Source: Lophius americanus (taxonomy: Eukaryota > Chordata > Actinopteri > Lophiiformes > Lophiidae). From it: a DNA stretch of 64,000 bases. The notes beneath the pieces were generated by a model. The model was given only the letters and a program-made list of their open reading frames with translations, did not search any database and had not been told where the DNA came from. The number at the start of each line of letters is the position of its first letter. The stretch's first letter is position 1. Location: contig JBBDHG010000008.1 of NCBI GenBank assembly GCA_037951165.1, forward strand, positions 6,974,001 through 7,038,000, in the 5' to 3' direction. The position numbers and the translations under genes were made by a program. Of this stretch, positions 10,690 through 23,329 are shown piece by piece.

Positions 10690-12600
10690 ATCACCACCAA
10701 AGTCTCCCATGAACTCTCCTACAAAACCTAAAAAAGTCTACAGCCAGTCCTTTCTTCACGTCCACCAATTTCTTCCATAAAACCAAGCCGATATCTCCCA
10801 TGATACACCCCATTAAGTCCCAGAAAAGGCACCTATAAACCTCCCATAGCCTCCCCCAAACTTTCTTCTTCTACTATGTCCACCAGCCCCTCCCTAAGAA
10901 TCCCCCTCAATCTCTCCCTTAAAGTGTCTGAAACCCTTCCCAAAATCTCCTCCATATCCCATGAAAATCTTTACCAAAAATACTACACCAATCACAACCA
11001 AGATTTCTCTCTACCGTAACACCTACAACAATCAATCCCTTTAAAACATTCCACCATTGTCCCGAACATCTCACCTAAATCATCCTACATCGTTCGACAC
11101 ACTGTCCCCTGTCTCCATCAGTCACTACAATAAATCCTCTCACAAACTCAACCCCAAAACCTACCCATCTTCTCCATATGCAGAAATTCCAAAATTTCTT
11201 TTTCTTGAAATCTAGTGACAATGGTTTTATCCTGGTGCCTCTTGGGGGGTCTAGAGACTAGGTTTAGGACCACTAAGGCTCTTAGAGGATCAGCTCAATA
11301 ACTAATTTCTTTGCATCTTAAAACCAAAAAGTACCCAGACAAGGTGCTGTATACTTTTACTTTTAACGTACTTGTGCACTGAAGTAAAATTTTGATGAAT
11401 AGTCTGATTCTGACCTCATCTCGTCAGAGATGAGGGGTGGGGTGTTAGAGCCCCTGACAGGGCTCTAACACCCCAACATCATCCCACCCACCCCTCCCTC
11501 TCGCTTCACCTCTATTCTTCATCAGGCATCAGGATCGCTTGCTCTCTGGGTTCAGATCGTGTGTGGCGATGAGTCGTGTGACCAAACTGGAGCTTTAGTG
11601 TTGGATTTGCAGTTTTAATTCTTCCGCTGCTCATCTGTGTGTTCAGGGAGGATCAGAGGGACACCAGTTCAACCAGTCACACTTATACCAGTTTTGGAAG
11701 TTAATGATATCTATTGTCTTATTCCTGACACCCGTCTCAATCCTTCTCAAACAATAACTTGATAACAATATATTGTTCTTCTTACATTTCAGGTTTAGTG
11801 GTAGTAATTTTTGCATGTTTGAAATAAATAATCAATTTGTGAAAATGCATGATGAAAGACCAAATTGGTTTCATTTTGTGTAATCATATCAACTTCGAAC
11901 TTCAGCTCTACGAACTTAAGTGGGGATGTTACTTAAATGTGACTGCAGTATCCCGCCATATCTGCAGAAACATCCTCCAAACTGCCCCAACCCCCATACC
12001 TCCCACAATAACATCCAAAATCTTCCTCTAAACCTTTTTAAATCTCTCCTCCAAACCTCGCACAACCTCCACTAAAACTACCAAAAAAGTCCAAACCTTC
12101 CTCAAACCCTCCCGTAAAAACTCCCCAAAACCTTTCCCTTAAACCTCTCCTTACCTGTGCCACAAATCCAGCCCAAAATTCTCCCATCAAATCTTCCACA
12201 ACCTCTCTCATGAATCCTGCTGCAACATCACACGCCAAACTCTCTCCTCAAAGCTCTCCTAGACTGTTACATGAAACTTCCAACCTCTTCCCCCAAATTC
12301 TCACTTAGATTCTCCCCTAATCTCCCCCAAACCTCACCTACCCCTACCCTCAAACCTCACCTACCCCTACCCAATTCTCTCCCATCAAATATTGCCCAAC
12401 ATCTTTCATAAAACTTCCTTGAACTTCGCCTCAAATATCCCTCAACTGCCCAGAACCTCACTCATAAAACCTCCAACAAACCTCCTTCAAACCTCCGTTC
12501 AACACCCTACCCCAAATTCTTCCCTTAAATTCTCCCATAAAATCTCCAACAACCTCCTCAAAACTCTCCACTTACATCTCCCCAACCTCTAACTGGCAAC
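10690..12600. repeat. C-rich degenerate tandem DNA
   Basis: Over two blocks (10690-11180 and 11960-12600) the plus strand repeats variants of CTCCCATAAAACCT and CCTCCAAACCTC with strong C/A strand bias and few Gs. Copies are very diverged and no fixed period is evident. The middle (11180-11960) is ordinary sequence. No gene is visible. Confidence 0.6.
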
Positions 12601-12760
12601 TTGTCCAGAATGTAACCTGCAACTTGTCCTATGTCAGCTGGATTGGCTCCAGCTCCCCTGAAATCTTGCAAAAGAAAACAAATGGAAGGATGGATAGAGG
12701 GAGGGAGGGAAAGAGGGAGGAAAGGAGGGTGGGTTGGAGGGATGGATGGATGGATACAGA
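12600..12760. repeat. Fish dispersed repeat tail with GGAT and GGGA repeats
   Basis: The sequence GTCCTATGTCAGCTGGATTGG followed by CTCCAGC and a run of GGATGGAT/GGGAGGGA is a widespread type of fish retroelement 3' end. Similar partial pieces occur at 1050-1210 and 30060-30150. Confidence 0.55.
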
Positions 12761-12999
12761 AAATGCATATATTTGCATTGGTCCATACGAGTAAAAAGAA
12801 CAATATAGCATAACTGAAACATCCTAACCTATTTTAAAGTGTGATTATGAATCAGCAAGTCAGCGATCAGTAGCTGTCAGAGAAAAACTTGAATCCAGTG
12901 AACGTGTTGGCAGCAACAGCAATCATTATTCCTGTTTGTCTCTGTTGATGAGATTTAGATATCGAGGAAGTTTCAAAAAGCTAGTTAAGTGCTATTCAG

Positions 13000-13500
13000 C
13001 TGTGCTGAAAGGCGAACCATTGAGAACGCCAAAATGAGACTATAAAGAGTGTTGCGGCGGGGGTTTGCAGAAAGGCGAAACATTGGCATTATGGCGCGGA
13101 TGGCATCTTTTCACCCAGACAGAAAGCCCTCCCCAGATGGCAGCACAGAGTTTGTCGGCTGAAGGCTTTCACTCAGGCACAAAAGATATCTAATTGAGAA
13201 CAAACTGTCAGTGAAAGAGTTGAGACCGTGACCAGAGGAGAGGCTGCTCCGGGCTGCTGGCCAGCACCGGGGCCCCGGGTTCAGTCCATTTCTGGCCCCC
13301 AACCCCTCCGGGCTCCTCAGACCTCTTGTGACTGACACAAGAGGCTACGGAGAATAACACGCGCAGCGGCCCCGACACAAAGGCCTTTCAAAGGAGAGAC
13401 AGTCCGAACTCAGCCGACTGTCAAGTGTGAGGGAGAGGAGGCTGAATAGACAGAGAGGCAGATAAGTGTGAGGTCTGAGGTTGAGGCCTGAAGACAAGGG
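13000..13500. other. GC-rich non-repetitive block, possible conserved noncoding element
   Basis: This half-kilobase is markedly richer in G, C and CpG than its neighbours. It has no recognisable repeat, no splice-bounded exon and only short open frames. It contains a compact AT-core motif context (AGATATCTAATTGAGAAC, 13185-13202) next to GC-rich sequence. A distal enhancer or a decayed exon are both possible. Confidence 0.3.
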
Positions 13501-13730
13501 GAGAAGGATCCGAGGACAGGTAGAGAGAATCTTCTAAAGGAAAAGTGACTGAAACTCTTTAAGTAATTACACTCAATCTGTAAATGTATCTATTTTCTAT
13601 TAAAAAATACTGGATAATCTGTGGCCAGAGATTCCTTAACGTCTGAGGAAAATGTAATTGATTATTACTTATCTCCAAACACAGCAATCTCCAAATCATT
13701 TATTACTTCCATCATAGAGTTTATAATTTC

Positions 13731-14250
13731 ACCTTTTGGTTGGTTGAATGTCATTTGGTCGGTGTGTTAGTTGGATGAATGGCTGATTTGTTGTTGGCTG
13801 GTTGATTGGTTGATTACATTTCATATCATCTTTTTTAATCCCTTTAATTTATGTGTTTACGTGTGCGTGAACTGGTCGGTTGGTTAATTGATTGGTTGAT
13901 ACTGTTTGAGTGTTTGGTTGGTTGGTAGGTTGATTGGTTGATTGTTGGTTGGATGGTTGGTTGTTTGGTTGGTTTGTTGGTTGGTTGGTTGGTTGGTTGG
14001 TTGGTTGTTTGGTTGGTTGGTTTTACGTTGGTTGGCTGGTTGGGTTCGTTGTGTGTTGGATGGTTAGTTGCTTGTGAGTTGGCTGGTTATTGGCATGTTG
14101 GTTGGTTGGCTAGTTGGTTGCTTGTATGTTGGTTGCTTGTTGGCTTGTTGGTTGGTTGTAAGTTGGTTGGTTGGTTGGTTGATTGGTTGGTTGGTTGGAT
14201 GGTTGGTTGGGTGCCTGGCTGGTTGTTTGGTTGCTTTATTGTTTATTTGG
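13731..14250. repeat. GTTG tetranucleotide-based repeat
   Basis: TTGG/GTTG units dominate over 500 bases with scattered interruptions. The plus strand is open and would encode a VGWLVGWL-type peptide, which is an artefact of the repeat. Confidence 0.9.
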
Positions 14251-14463
14251 TTTGCTTTTCAGCAGGAGCACTCAAAAAGGATTGTCTACATCTTCAACAA
14301 TGTGAAAATAAGCTCTCTTTTTTGTGAAGTGTCATGACATTTCCAGTCAAAATGGAAACAAAACATGTTTAGTTTGTTCATAATTTGTAGAGGCTTCAGA
14401 AGGTACAAAAACATTTTGTACATCAGATTATATTAATTTATTTTTTTGTTATTTCTAAATGTA

Positions 14464-14752
14464 AATGAACTGCACTTATATAGGCTTTTTATAGTCTGCT
14501 CAACCACTCAAAGTGCTTTTACTAAACGACGCAGCATTCATTCATACAGTGATGATAGAGGCTGCCATGCAATGTGCCACATGCTCGTCAGGAGCATTAA
14601 CCATTCACGCACCAATGGAACAGCCAATTGGAGCAAATTGGGGTTCAATATCTTGTTCTAGGACACTTTGACCTGTGGACGACAGTGGCTGAGTATAGAA
14701 CCACAGACCTTCAGATAAGTGGACAACTGCTCTACCAACTGAGCCACCGTCG
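14464..14752 (-). mobile_element. tRNA-derived SINE, copy 2 (inverted)
   Basis: Its reverse complement follows copy 1 along its length, including A box TGGCTCAGTTGG (14735-14746), CATGGCAGCCTCTATCA and the tail. The B box has decayed to GGTTCTATACT, so this copy is unlikely to be transcribed by pol III. Confidence 0.85.
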
Positions 14753-15239
14753 CCACCAATTTCTAAGGAAAAGCTAATAAATTATTAACTTTTTTTTTGA
14801 GCACATCGTAATAAATTGTCCAAAATGTTTTTTAGACAGAACACAGAATTTTCTGTCAAAGTAATTTTGCTTCTAAGGTGAAAAGTAGAGAACTTTTAGT
14901 GGACTTATGCAACCTTTTGTTCAAATTATGATGTGTGATGAATCAAATCTGATTGTAATTGTAGCAAATGTATTTGAGTAATGCTCATTATTTCTCTTCA
15001 CAAACATCATGGTCAGGGTTGACCTCTGGTCTTTACTACATGTTTCATTTTCTAAGATCACAGTGTGGGACGGACACCTGCATCGCTGCTGGATTTCCAA
15101 ATTTTCTCTCATTTGCTGGCTAAAATGTAAAAGAATTAAAATTGTACCCCTTCTATTTCCAGATCTTGCACAACTTTGTGCTTTTGAGCCTTTGTGGAGT
15201 GGCCTCACGCTCCAGCACTGCACTGTAAGATGAAAAGCA

Positions 15240-15500
15240 GCTCTACCACCAACAGAGCTGAATGGTCATTGTGAGGTTCACAAAGGCGGCTGCAGGGAAC
15301 ACAAGACTCACTCGTCTCAATGGTTCACTTTGGGAGCTCGGACAAAGGCGTAAAACCACAGATAGAGGCTCCCAAAGAGAAGCACCACTCCAGTCTGAGA
15401 GACTCATCTGTGTGTTAAAGATGCCATCAATCAGCCCATCAGTGCCATTACAGCTGAGCTGATTTACATGTTCGCACGGGAGCATCAATCACCATCATTT
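15240..15500. other. Non-repetitive block, possible conserved noncoding element
   Basis: Balanced composition, no repeat similarity inside the window, and no exon structure. It includes the AT/homeobox-like contexts CTGATTTACATG and ATCAATCACCATCATTT. The regulatory role is speculative. Confidence 0.22.
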
Positions 15501-16479
15501 GAAGGAATGTCCTCAGTTTACTGCAGCCGATCCCGTATTTTCTATTGTTTCTCTCTGAGATACAATAGAGCTCACTCAGCTTTATCATTCTTTGCTTACT
15601 TTCTTGACTAGAACGGCACTCAGAAAGTGAATATTCTCCACCAAGGCAGTTCAATTTCCCAATTATGTCATAGCACCTAAAAGCAATAATCCCATGATAG
15701 TTGTATATTCATAACGAGACCAACAATTACCATGAAATCCAAATTTAGTCATTGGAATTTGCCCGGTAACATTATTAATTTGATATTTATTCATGAAAAA
15801 CCGTTTTTCACTTTTGGCGGATTTCTTCAGAATGCAGCTGAGTAACTTTTCAATATACCTGAAACCTAATTGACCCTGAAAATTTAATCTAAGTTCAAGG
15901 CTGCAACATGATTATTTGTTATCCAAATGTAGTAGATTGTACGTTAGTCCTATAAATTTAAACAATGGGGATTATACATGAAGTTAGAAGCAACAATCTT
16001 GTTATCTCCTCTATCCCGAGGCAATGGATATATACTAAGCTCTGCCAAAGCCTAGTATATTAAAAAAAAATGAATTTCTTCTTTTAACAATTTCTTTTCA
16101 TTAGAATGTGACAAAGATTATATTGATAGCTAGCACGTTCATTTCACAATGAGGTTTTACTTTTTGTAAACTATAGACATAAAGGTACACGGGGAAGTAT
16201 TTCACTGAAGTCTGTGTCATGATATAAAATATTTCACCAAAATACAGTTCCAGATGAAAGCCAATTCTGTTATTACGTCAATCTTTCAGTGTTCAACCAT
16301 ATGATGTGCTGCTTGTTTAGTAGTTACGCGGATTTTAACAGCAAAATATTTTGCCAAATTTAGCTCCATTGTCGGCTTAAGGCTTTTCAGTTTTCTAAAC
16401 AATCTTTAAAAACCCAATTTTTAAAGTCACTTTTATTCATCAAACTTAGAGCAATATTTAATAATTTTGTTATATTTAC

Positions 16480-16830
16480 CTTCCTATATGTCTTAATTAA
16501 GATGTCTAAATACTGAAATTTTACTCAAATATAAATGTTACATCAAAATGTTGAATCTAAATGTCAATAATTTTGTTGAATCTAATTGTTGAATTTACAT
16601 ATAAATGTTACATCTAAGTGTTAAATCAAAATGTTGAAATGTTTGATCTGATTCTAAATGTTATATCTAAAGTCAAATCGAAATCTAAGCTTTATATCTA
16701 AATATTAAATCTAAATCTTAATGCTATATCTAAATGTTACATATAAATCTCAAGGTTATTTCTAAATGTTACATCTAAATGTAAATGATGAAACTAAATG
16801 TTTAGAAAATATCCACATTTACGTTCAACA
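16480..16830. repeat. Degenerate ATCTAAATGTT-type repeat
   Basis: Short units such as AAATGTTACATCTAAATG recur irregularly. The block is AT-rich and non-coding. Confidence 0.7.
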
Positions 16831-16854
16831 TAAACAAAGTGTATGAGTTAAAAT

Positions 16855-16990
16855 TAAAATTTCCATTAGTTCAATTAAGTCCAACTTTGGTGCATTTGAT
16901 CGACTCAAGGGGATACATCTTCTATCATATTTTAGTCTAATAGTTTATATTTTATTTCAATAGGAGAGCTTATTTACAAAAAAACAGGTT
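16855..16990 (+). repeat. Unclassified dispersed repeat, single unit
   Basis: It shares AATTAAGTCCAACTTTGGTGC, GATCGACTCAAGG and TAGTCTAATAGTTTATATTTT with the array at 7860-8600. Confidence 0.55.
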
Positions 16991-18390
16991 TTTCTCGACA
17001 TAACATTTAGTTTGAGGAGAAAAGTCGTGGGGATTGCTTGTACAGCGCATGGGACTGGGGGCTTTTCATGGAGGTACCCTTGATGTTGGGGAAGACAACA
17101 CAAGCCTGGTTTGTTTTTATTTTTATCTTTTGAGTCCTTGTAACAGCTGTGAACCAAACATGTACCTGCAGCTTCTCACTGTACTTCAGAATGATACTTT
17201 TGTGTGCATGTCAAATAACCCGTGACATGCAGTGAAGGATCTTTGAGGTTGTTTTAGTAGGGGGCTGATTGAATAACTATCTCAGGTCTCTCTTATTGAG
17301 CCCAGTGACTAAGATAAAAACATTAAATAACTGGTACCTGAACAGTTTTACGACATTACTACCCCTAACCTTCGGAATGATGTTGTTTCTGAAAACTGAA
17401 TATAATATGTATCCTGATTGGATAGAGTGACATGGAACTATGGTTCACCTGTACCTGTGTGTTCAAAAGCCGTGAGTTGAATAATCCTCAGAATCCTTCT
17501 TGAATTGACCTGTTATGATAATTACCTACAAAAAGTTTTTTTGTAAAAAAATGTCCTGCAAAATTTCAGACAGAAGACAATCTGCGCATGAGGGGGCAGG
17601 TGACCAGCTCAACAAGCTCTACTCTGGTCATGCTAAAGGTCGCTGTGAGTCTCGAAAAAGGATGAGAGGGAAGTGGACAGATTCCAGAAACATTTAACCA
17701 ACTACTCTTTACAAAGATTTTAATACAAACAACTCCATCATGTCCACGAAGCTCACAGAGCTCAAACTTTCTAGCCGGACACTACCAGCCTTAATCCTAT
17801 CACAAATGCCTTAAATGATTTTAAAAGTCCTAGTTCAGCGATGGTCAAATTTTGTAGTGGAAAAATCAGGAATCAGCTTCCTGTGTCTTTTGTTTTGTGA
17901 GCGTGGACGGTCGGACAGAGGAGGACGATGCACTGATTATTCCTCCCCTCTAAGTCTTCCCATCTGTCCCAGTTTCTCTGTCCTGAGCCTTTCACACTAG
18001 CTGACAGGAGCTTGCAGCCTACAAACAGAGTTGTGGGGGTTGATGGGAGGGGGGGCTCACCCAACACTACATCCCCCACCCACCCAGTCCCCACCGGCAT
18101 GCCGATTGTGTCCTTGCACACCAAAGCACTTCTATATAGCTTTTTGATTGGCTTTCAATCCCCATGCCTGTGTGTGGCTTGCATATGGGTGTGTGTCTGT
18201 GTGTGTGTGTGGTGGGCTTAGTAAGGAGATTTAGTGAAGGGGGGGTACAGAGGTGATTCTTCAGGGGGAGGAGGAAAGTAAAAACCGGGACAGATGGGGC
18301 TGATTGTTGCTCTGCACAAATTAAGGAGCAAGACATCTGCAGAGAGACAGAGCGAGTGGTCAACTGGCGCAATTAAGATTGGAAAGAGAG

Positions 18391-18440
<50 letters not shown>

Positions 18441-19980
18441 CCAGTGTAACCACTTCATTTCTTTGCCACAGCAACAAAAAATTCTTGTTTCTGATTGGCT
18501 GCTCTGAGTAAAAGAAATAGGTGATCTTCAGAACTTTTCACCAATGATTGGACCAAGTTTCATCATGAAGGCATCATTGTATATGGATTCATATGATAGT
18601 AGATATCACATTTATTTCAAACTACACTTTCTATGAAGGCCACTGCACAAATGTAAATATAAATAATAAATAGCTGATTTGAGAACATTGAGATGACAAA
18701 CCAGTAAATACATCCACCAGTGCACTAGTGTTAAATTCTTCAAGGAAATCTATGATGGAAAATATAGGTTAGTGACATTATTTTCCGCAACAAAGACAAA
18801 ATAATGACGAGCCGACACAAACAGACTTTTAGCAAGTTACATTCAAAAACTAGTCAGCTTGCACTGGAAATTTCTTTGTGTTCCATATTTGGTTCTATTA
18901 ATTGAACAAAACAGTTTTATGTACTTTGCGGCTCCTCAGGATTGGGTGTACCGTGGGCCCATCTTGATTGCTCCACTGGAGAGGTAGAATGTAAGCAAAT
19001 GTGATAGGGCCTGAAAGATGGCTAACCATGACTGGGCAAGGTGAAGCCACCCCCGTGGTCCTGATGAGCAAGTCCGCCAGTTAACCAACCTAGGTATAGA
19101 GGTGAAAGACTATTGGAACCATCTAGTAGCTGATTCCCTCCTAAGATTCCCTCAGGACAGCTTGTGTTCATGGTCTCAAAGTTTTATCTGGAAAAGCAAA
19201 TACTTTGTCTGGGATGAAACAATCTCAACCTATACTCAAACATGAAATGGTAAGAAGACGGGAACCTGGCTTTGAGTTGGCGTAGTTCAGAATTAATATG
19301 CAAATGTCTTTCTTGTTTGAATGTATTCCCTATATTGACATCATCACACATGAACTTTTCTGTGAAGGTACATTCTTAAACAGTCAACCTGTTTTTTCTT
19401 TGATAATGATATATTAAATTATGGGCTTAGTTTGGGATTTGATGGGAGCATCCTAAATTCAGTCCCAGTGTCAGGAGCTGATCTAGGTCGAGACTAAATA
19501 AATTTATAATTTATTGCATACTTGAATAATGTAGACTTTCTTTACATCGTCTACAGTAGTACGACATTATAATGACTAATCCCCTCATTGACCGGGTTAG
19601 TGACAATGAAGCCATCTGTAACTATAACATAACATAAGCGTTGAGTATTGTCAACTTCCACAGATCCAACAGAATTTCAAAGGTATGTAAAATTAAACAA
19701 TTCATTTTATATTGGGTTTTGTTCATTAATTAATCATAGATGCAAAACGATCATCAATATTCACAGTAAACTCATTTCCATTTCCATTATTATTTCCATT
19801 ATTTCCATACATTTTAAGGTATGAATAATTATCAGTATGTGTACAAAAAAAAAACAACAGCATTAAATGCTTCAAAATAACAGCTATATAATAATAACTA
19901 CTCAACTATGAGTTCAGAGTTAGTCCTGGAGGAGTTCTCTGTGTGGAAAAGCTGTTGGATCAGCAAACCTTCATAATTAT
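16990..19980. other. No gene seen
   Basis: Ordinary sequence with a (GA)n run and a CT/GT-rich stretch (17930-18250). No repeat family or exon is recognised. Confidence 0.55.
18384..18436. repeat. (GA)n microsatellite
   Basis: A nearly pure AG dinucleotide run of about 50 bases. Confidence 0.95.
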
Positions 19981-20089
19981 ACACATTGGACTGCAGACAC
20001 AACACAGCTCACTGCCATCTCCAGAAATGCTCTGATGACTCAGCCAGTGTCAGAAACGTATCAGAGGGGAACTATCTTGGTGGTTTGAA

Positions 20090-20215
20090 CATCCAACAGG
20101 TGAACTCAAAATATCTGGGTGTTCCCCTCAACAATAAACTGGACTGGTTGGACAACACAGATGTCCTGTACAAGAAGAGGCCAAAGTCGTTGCCAACGTG
20201 TGCAGGCCACTGTTA
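20090..20215 (+). mobile_element. Short LINE fragment
   Basis: The reading SKYLGVPLNNKLDWLDNT with YKKRPKSLP matches the LINE fragment at 5290-5715, on the opposite strand. It stops where a different LINE begins at about 20235. Confidence 0.55.
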
Positions 20216-20234
20216 AAAATATTCTATAACTGTT

Positions 20235-21482
20235 CACGTCTCTCATCAACAGCAAAGCGTTTGATACATTTCAATCTGGTTCTGGTCCACTTCACAGCAC
20301 TGAATCTGGACTCATTGAGGTGACTTATGACCTCTTACTTGCAGTTGAGGCTGGTGATTGCTCGGTTGAAATTATTTTTGATCCGAGCTCTGCTTTTGAT
20401 ACAGTAGATCAAACAATCCTACTGGATCGCTTCGAAAAAGTGGTCGGGCACTAGACTGACGGCTTAAAATGGTTCAAATGCTACTTATCTGATAGGACTT
20501 TGGCAACCCCCCTCCCTCGGTGGCCCCTCTGACTTGCGTATGTCCCACAAGGCTCCATTCTTGGTCCTTTACTGTTTAGCATATACATGCTGCCACTGAG
20601 TCATATCATTAGCAAATACAAAATTCTGTGTCTTTGCTATGCCGATGATACACAGATGTATGTCCCATTACAATCCGATGAACAAGGCGATTTCAATTTG
20701 AGTATTTACTGTCTTCCTTCCTGTCTGATAAAGTGCTGGATGTCAAACAACCTTCTCAAACCTAATGTGAACAAGTCAGAAATAATTCTCATGCTTCCCT
20801 GAAATCTGTCTCTGTCTTAAAGACACATCTTGGACTCCTGACCTCAAATGTCAAACTTGCAATCAGGATCCAGTTTGTGATATTTGATAGTGACCTTACT
20901 TTTGAAACACAAAAATATAATGTTGTTAAATCTTGCACCAGCTTCAGGATAAAGTCTTTTCTCTGTTGCTCCGATCTGGTGATGGTCGTCTATGCTTTTA
21001 TTTCATTTCATCTGGATTACTGTAATTCATTGTATTCAGGGTGAAGCCAAAGAGCACTTCACGTCTCCAGCTTGTTCAGAATACCGCAGCTCGGGTTTTA
21101 ACAATCACTTGAAGACAAAACCATGTCAGCCCTGTTTCAGCCTCTCTGCCCCGATTAGCAGTTACATTTAGAATCGATTCCAAGATCTTACTGGTTACTT
21201 TTAAAGCTTTTCATTGATTTTCTGCCAGCTACATCACTGAACCGCTCCACCCATATGAGATTGGGCGCAGTCTCAGATGTACAGGCAGAGCTATGCTGGC
21301 TATTCCTGAGTCCCACCTCAGGACTAAAGGACACCGGTCTTTTTCAGTCAGGGCCACTCAGCATAGGAACTCCCTGCCTGAGGAGCTGAGGGTTGCAGAG
21401 TCCGTATCATCCATTAAGAGACTTCCTAAGAAACATTTTCAAGAAAGGTTTTTAGTAATCTCATTTCCCAGTTGGTCTCTAT
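20235..21482 (+). mobile_element. L2-like LINE reverse transcriptase, decayed
   Basis: The reverse transcriptase domain is clear despite stops and frameshifts. It reads FDTFQSG and HSTES, then AFDTVDQTILLDR (first catalytic Asp), VPQGSILGPLLF-like sequence, and CYADDTQMYVPL near 20635 (catalytic YADD). HLDYCNSLYSG, RRxxHRSFSVR-like and WNxLPEELR-like stretches follow. The 5' part and 3' UTR are missing. It ends against a truncated Harbinger-like copy. Confidence 0.8.
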
Positions 21483-21872
21483 CAGACATGTGCAGACGAT
21501 CCACACTCCCGTTCATAAGGTGGCGATAATGCTTCGGTGAGTTGGGTGCCAACTGCTAACATGCCCCCAGAAGAAGAATACGAGAAAGAGGACATGCCCC
21601 AAAGTGACTTTTCGTCCATCTAACCATTCAAATGTGTCAAACTATTTCAAAGTTGTAATGAATAAATCACTCAACGATGTAGAACGGTACTGTTTTGAAG
21701 TCGCCATATTTAAAATGCCTCACGGCGCTGAAAAAACCTAGCAGAGCATTAGGTCACAACGCTGGGCATGTACAGATACAACTCAAACAGAAAGCTTTCC
21801 GATACAGCGTTCACATGCAGCGAGTGGCTATCGGAAAGGTTTCTCAGAGGATTTAGACTACCTCCTTGCACC
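21483..21872. mobile_element. Harbinger-like element, copy B (truncated)
   Basis: It matches the interior of copies A and D in the same orientation, from the CGATCCACACT block through GACTACCTCCTTG. Both terminal repeats are missing. It abuts the 3' part of a LINE fragment ending near 21482 without a spacer, so one insertion or deletion joined the two. Confidence 0.7.
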
Positions 21873-22031
21873 AATTGTGTATATGCTTATTGCACATTTG
21901 CACACCTGGACCTGGAGAATTTTAGTTTATGTTAATGTGTATCTTAGGAGATCTGACTCTTTTAAACCTCTTTATATTTGCCTGTGTTTTATTCCTATAT
22001 ATAAATGTACTAGTGTATTTTCTATTGTAAA

Positions 22032-22088
22032 ATTTACACACACACACGTATAAATATATATATATATGTATGTGTGTGTATATATATG
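22032..22088. repeat. CA/TA/TG compound microsatellite
   Basis: Short CA, TA and TG runs follow each other directly. Confidence 0.85.
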
Positions 22089-22529
22089 CTCCACATCTGA
22101 GCTCAACCTACCACTCCGGATAAGTTGCTGGTGCTGGTGGTTGTACATAATTCAAGAAAGGAATAAAATATCCTTTTAATCGCTCAAACAGTTGGCAGCT
22201 GCTCTACTAGTTAGCTGGTTCTAAGCGAGCAAGATTGCACATAAAACACTTTCATGGGTTTGGTGATATTAGTTGAACTCTTGAAATGCTGCAGTTGAAA
22301 TCACCTGTCTATGTGTATCACCGCTCCACTTCTGTAAAAAAAAAAGAAAGTTAAAAAAACGAAAAATATGTAGTTCCAATTTTTGACCTCTAAAAAATAT
22401 GTGTTCACATGATGAGCATGTCAACAATACATGTGCTGTGACTATTGACTAACCTTGTTCCTGTCAGTAAAACTGGAGTAGAGAAATATCATTACTACAG
22501 CACCATGCTGGCAGGTTCGCTAATATATT

Positions 22530-23170
22530 AATAATGCAAACATCACATCAACAGCTAACTAGACCTATGCTGTCATCACCAACAGCAAGTGTATATCCCA
22601 GAAAAGCCCCAAATCCCCGGCGTTGTACAAGCAATCTCCCTGATCGAACTCCTAAAATTAAATGTAGAGTTATGTCTACAGTATTTTTTTGTAAAAACGT
22701 TCCCCATAGAGAGTGAAATATGAACTATTAGAGTGAAATACGATATACAGTATATGAGACACTTCTCCTCAAGTTGATTCATATGCACCAAATCTGGAAT
22801 AAATGGAACCAATGCTAAAGACGATTGTCAGAAAAACTGGTTATTTAGCTCCCCTAGTGCCTAAAATATGTTAGGGTATAGGCAGTATGTTGAATATGTT
22901 TACTTGAGTTCATTTGTATGCATAAACTTTGTTCTAAATCGGACCAATGGTCAAGAAGTTATGTCTGCGTCTTGAGTAAAATATGTTCTATAAGGTTAAA
23001 ACACAACGTGAAGATAGAGCTCCTCGTGAAGATAGAGTTCCTCGATATAAACCAAATTTGTATTAAATATGACCAACAATTGCAAAATCATGGCCCAAAA
23101 CTTCTGGATATAAAACTCCTCTCAGTGTCATAAATATACAACAGACCTTTCCCAAATCAATCATTTCTTC
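22530..23170 (-). repeat. Unclassified dispersed repeat, two to three units, inverted
   Basis: The inverted units show TATGAACTATTAGAGTGAAATA, TTGATTCATATGCACCAAAT and CGGACCAATGGTCAAGAAGTT. The proximal part (AGTGTATATCCCAGAAAA and CTAAAATTAAATGTA) is shared with 63825-63885, which defines the family's flank. Confidence 0.6.
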
Positions 23171-23329
23171 CTCACACTAAGGTCTATGTGTTTTTAAATA
23201 GTTTTTAAGAGTTATCGAGATAACTCAGAGGATCTGCAGCGGACACGGGAGCGGCAATGATAATTACATAATAACCCCGACTTTTTGGGGCTATAATAAC
23301 TTGATTAAATCAATTATGTTGTGATGAAA

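Noticed and set aside
13938..14337. Hydrophobic VGWL-rich protein resembling a membrane protein
   Set aside because: It is a direct translation of a GTTG repeat.
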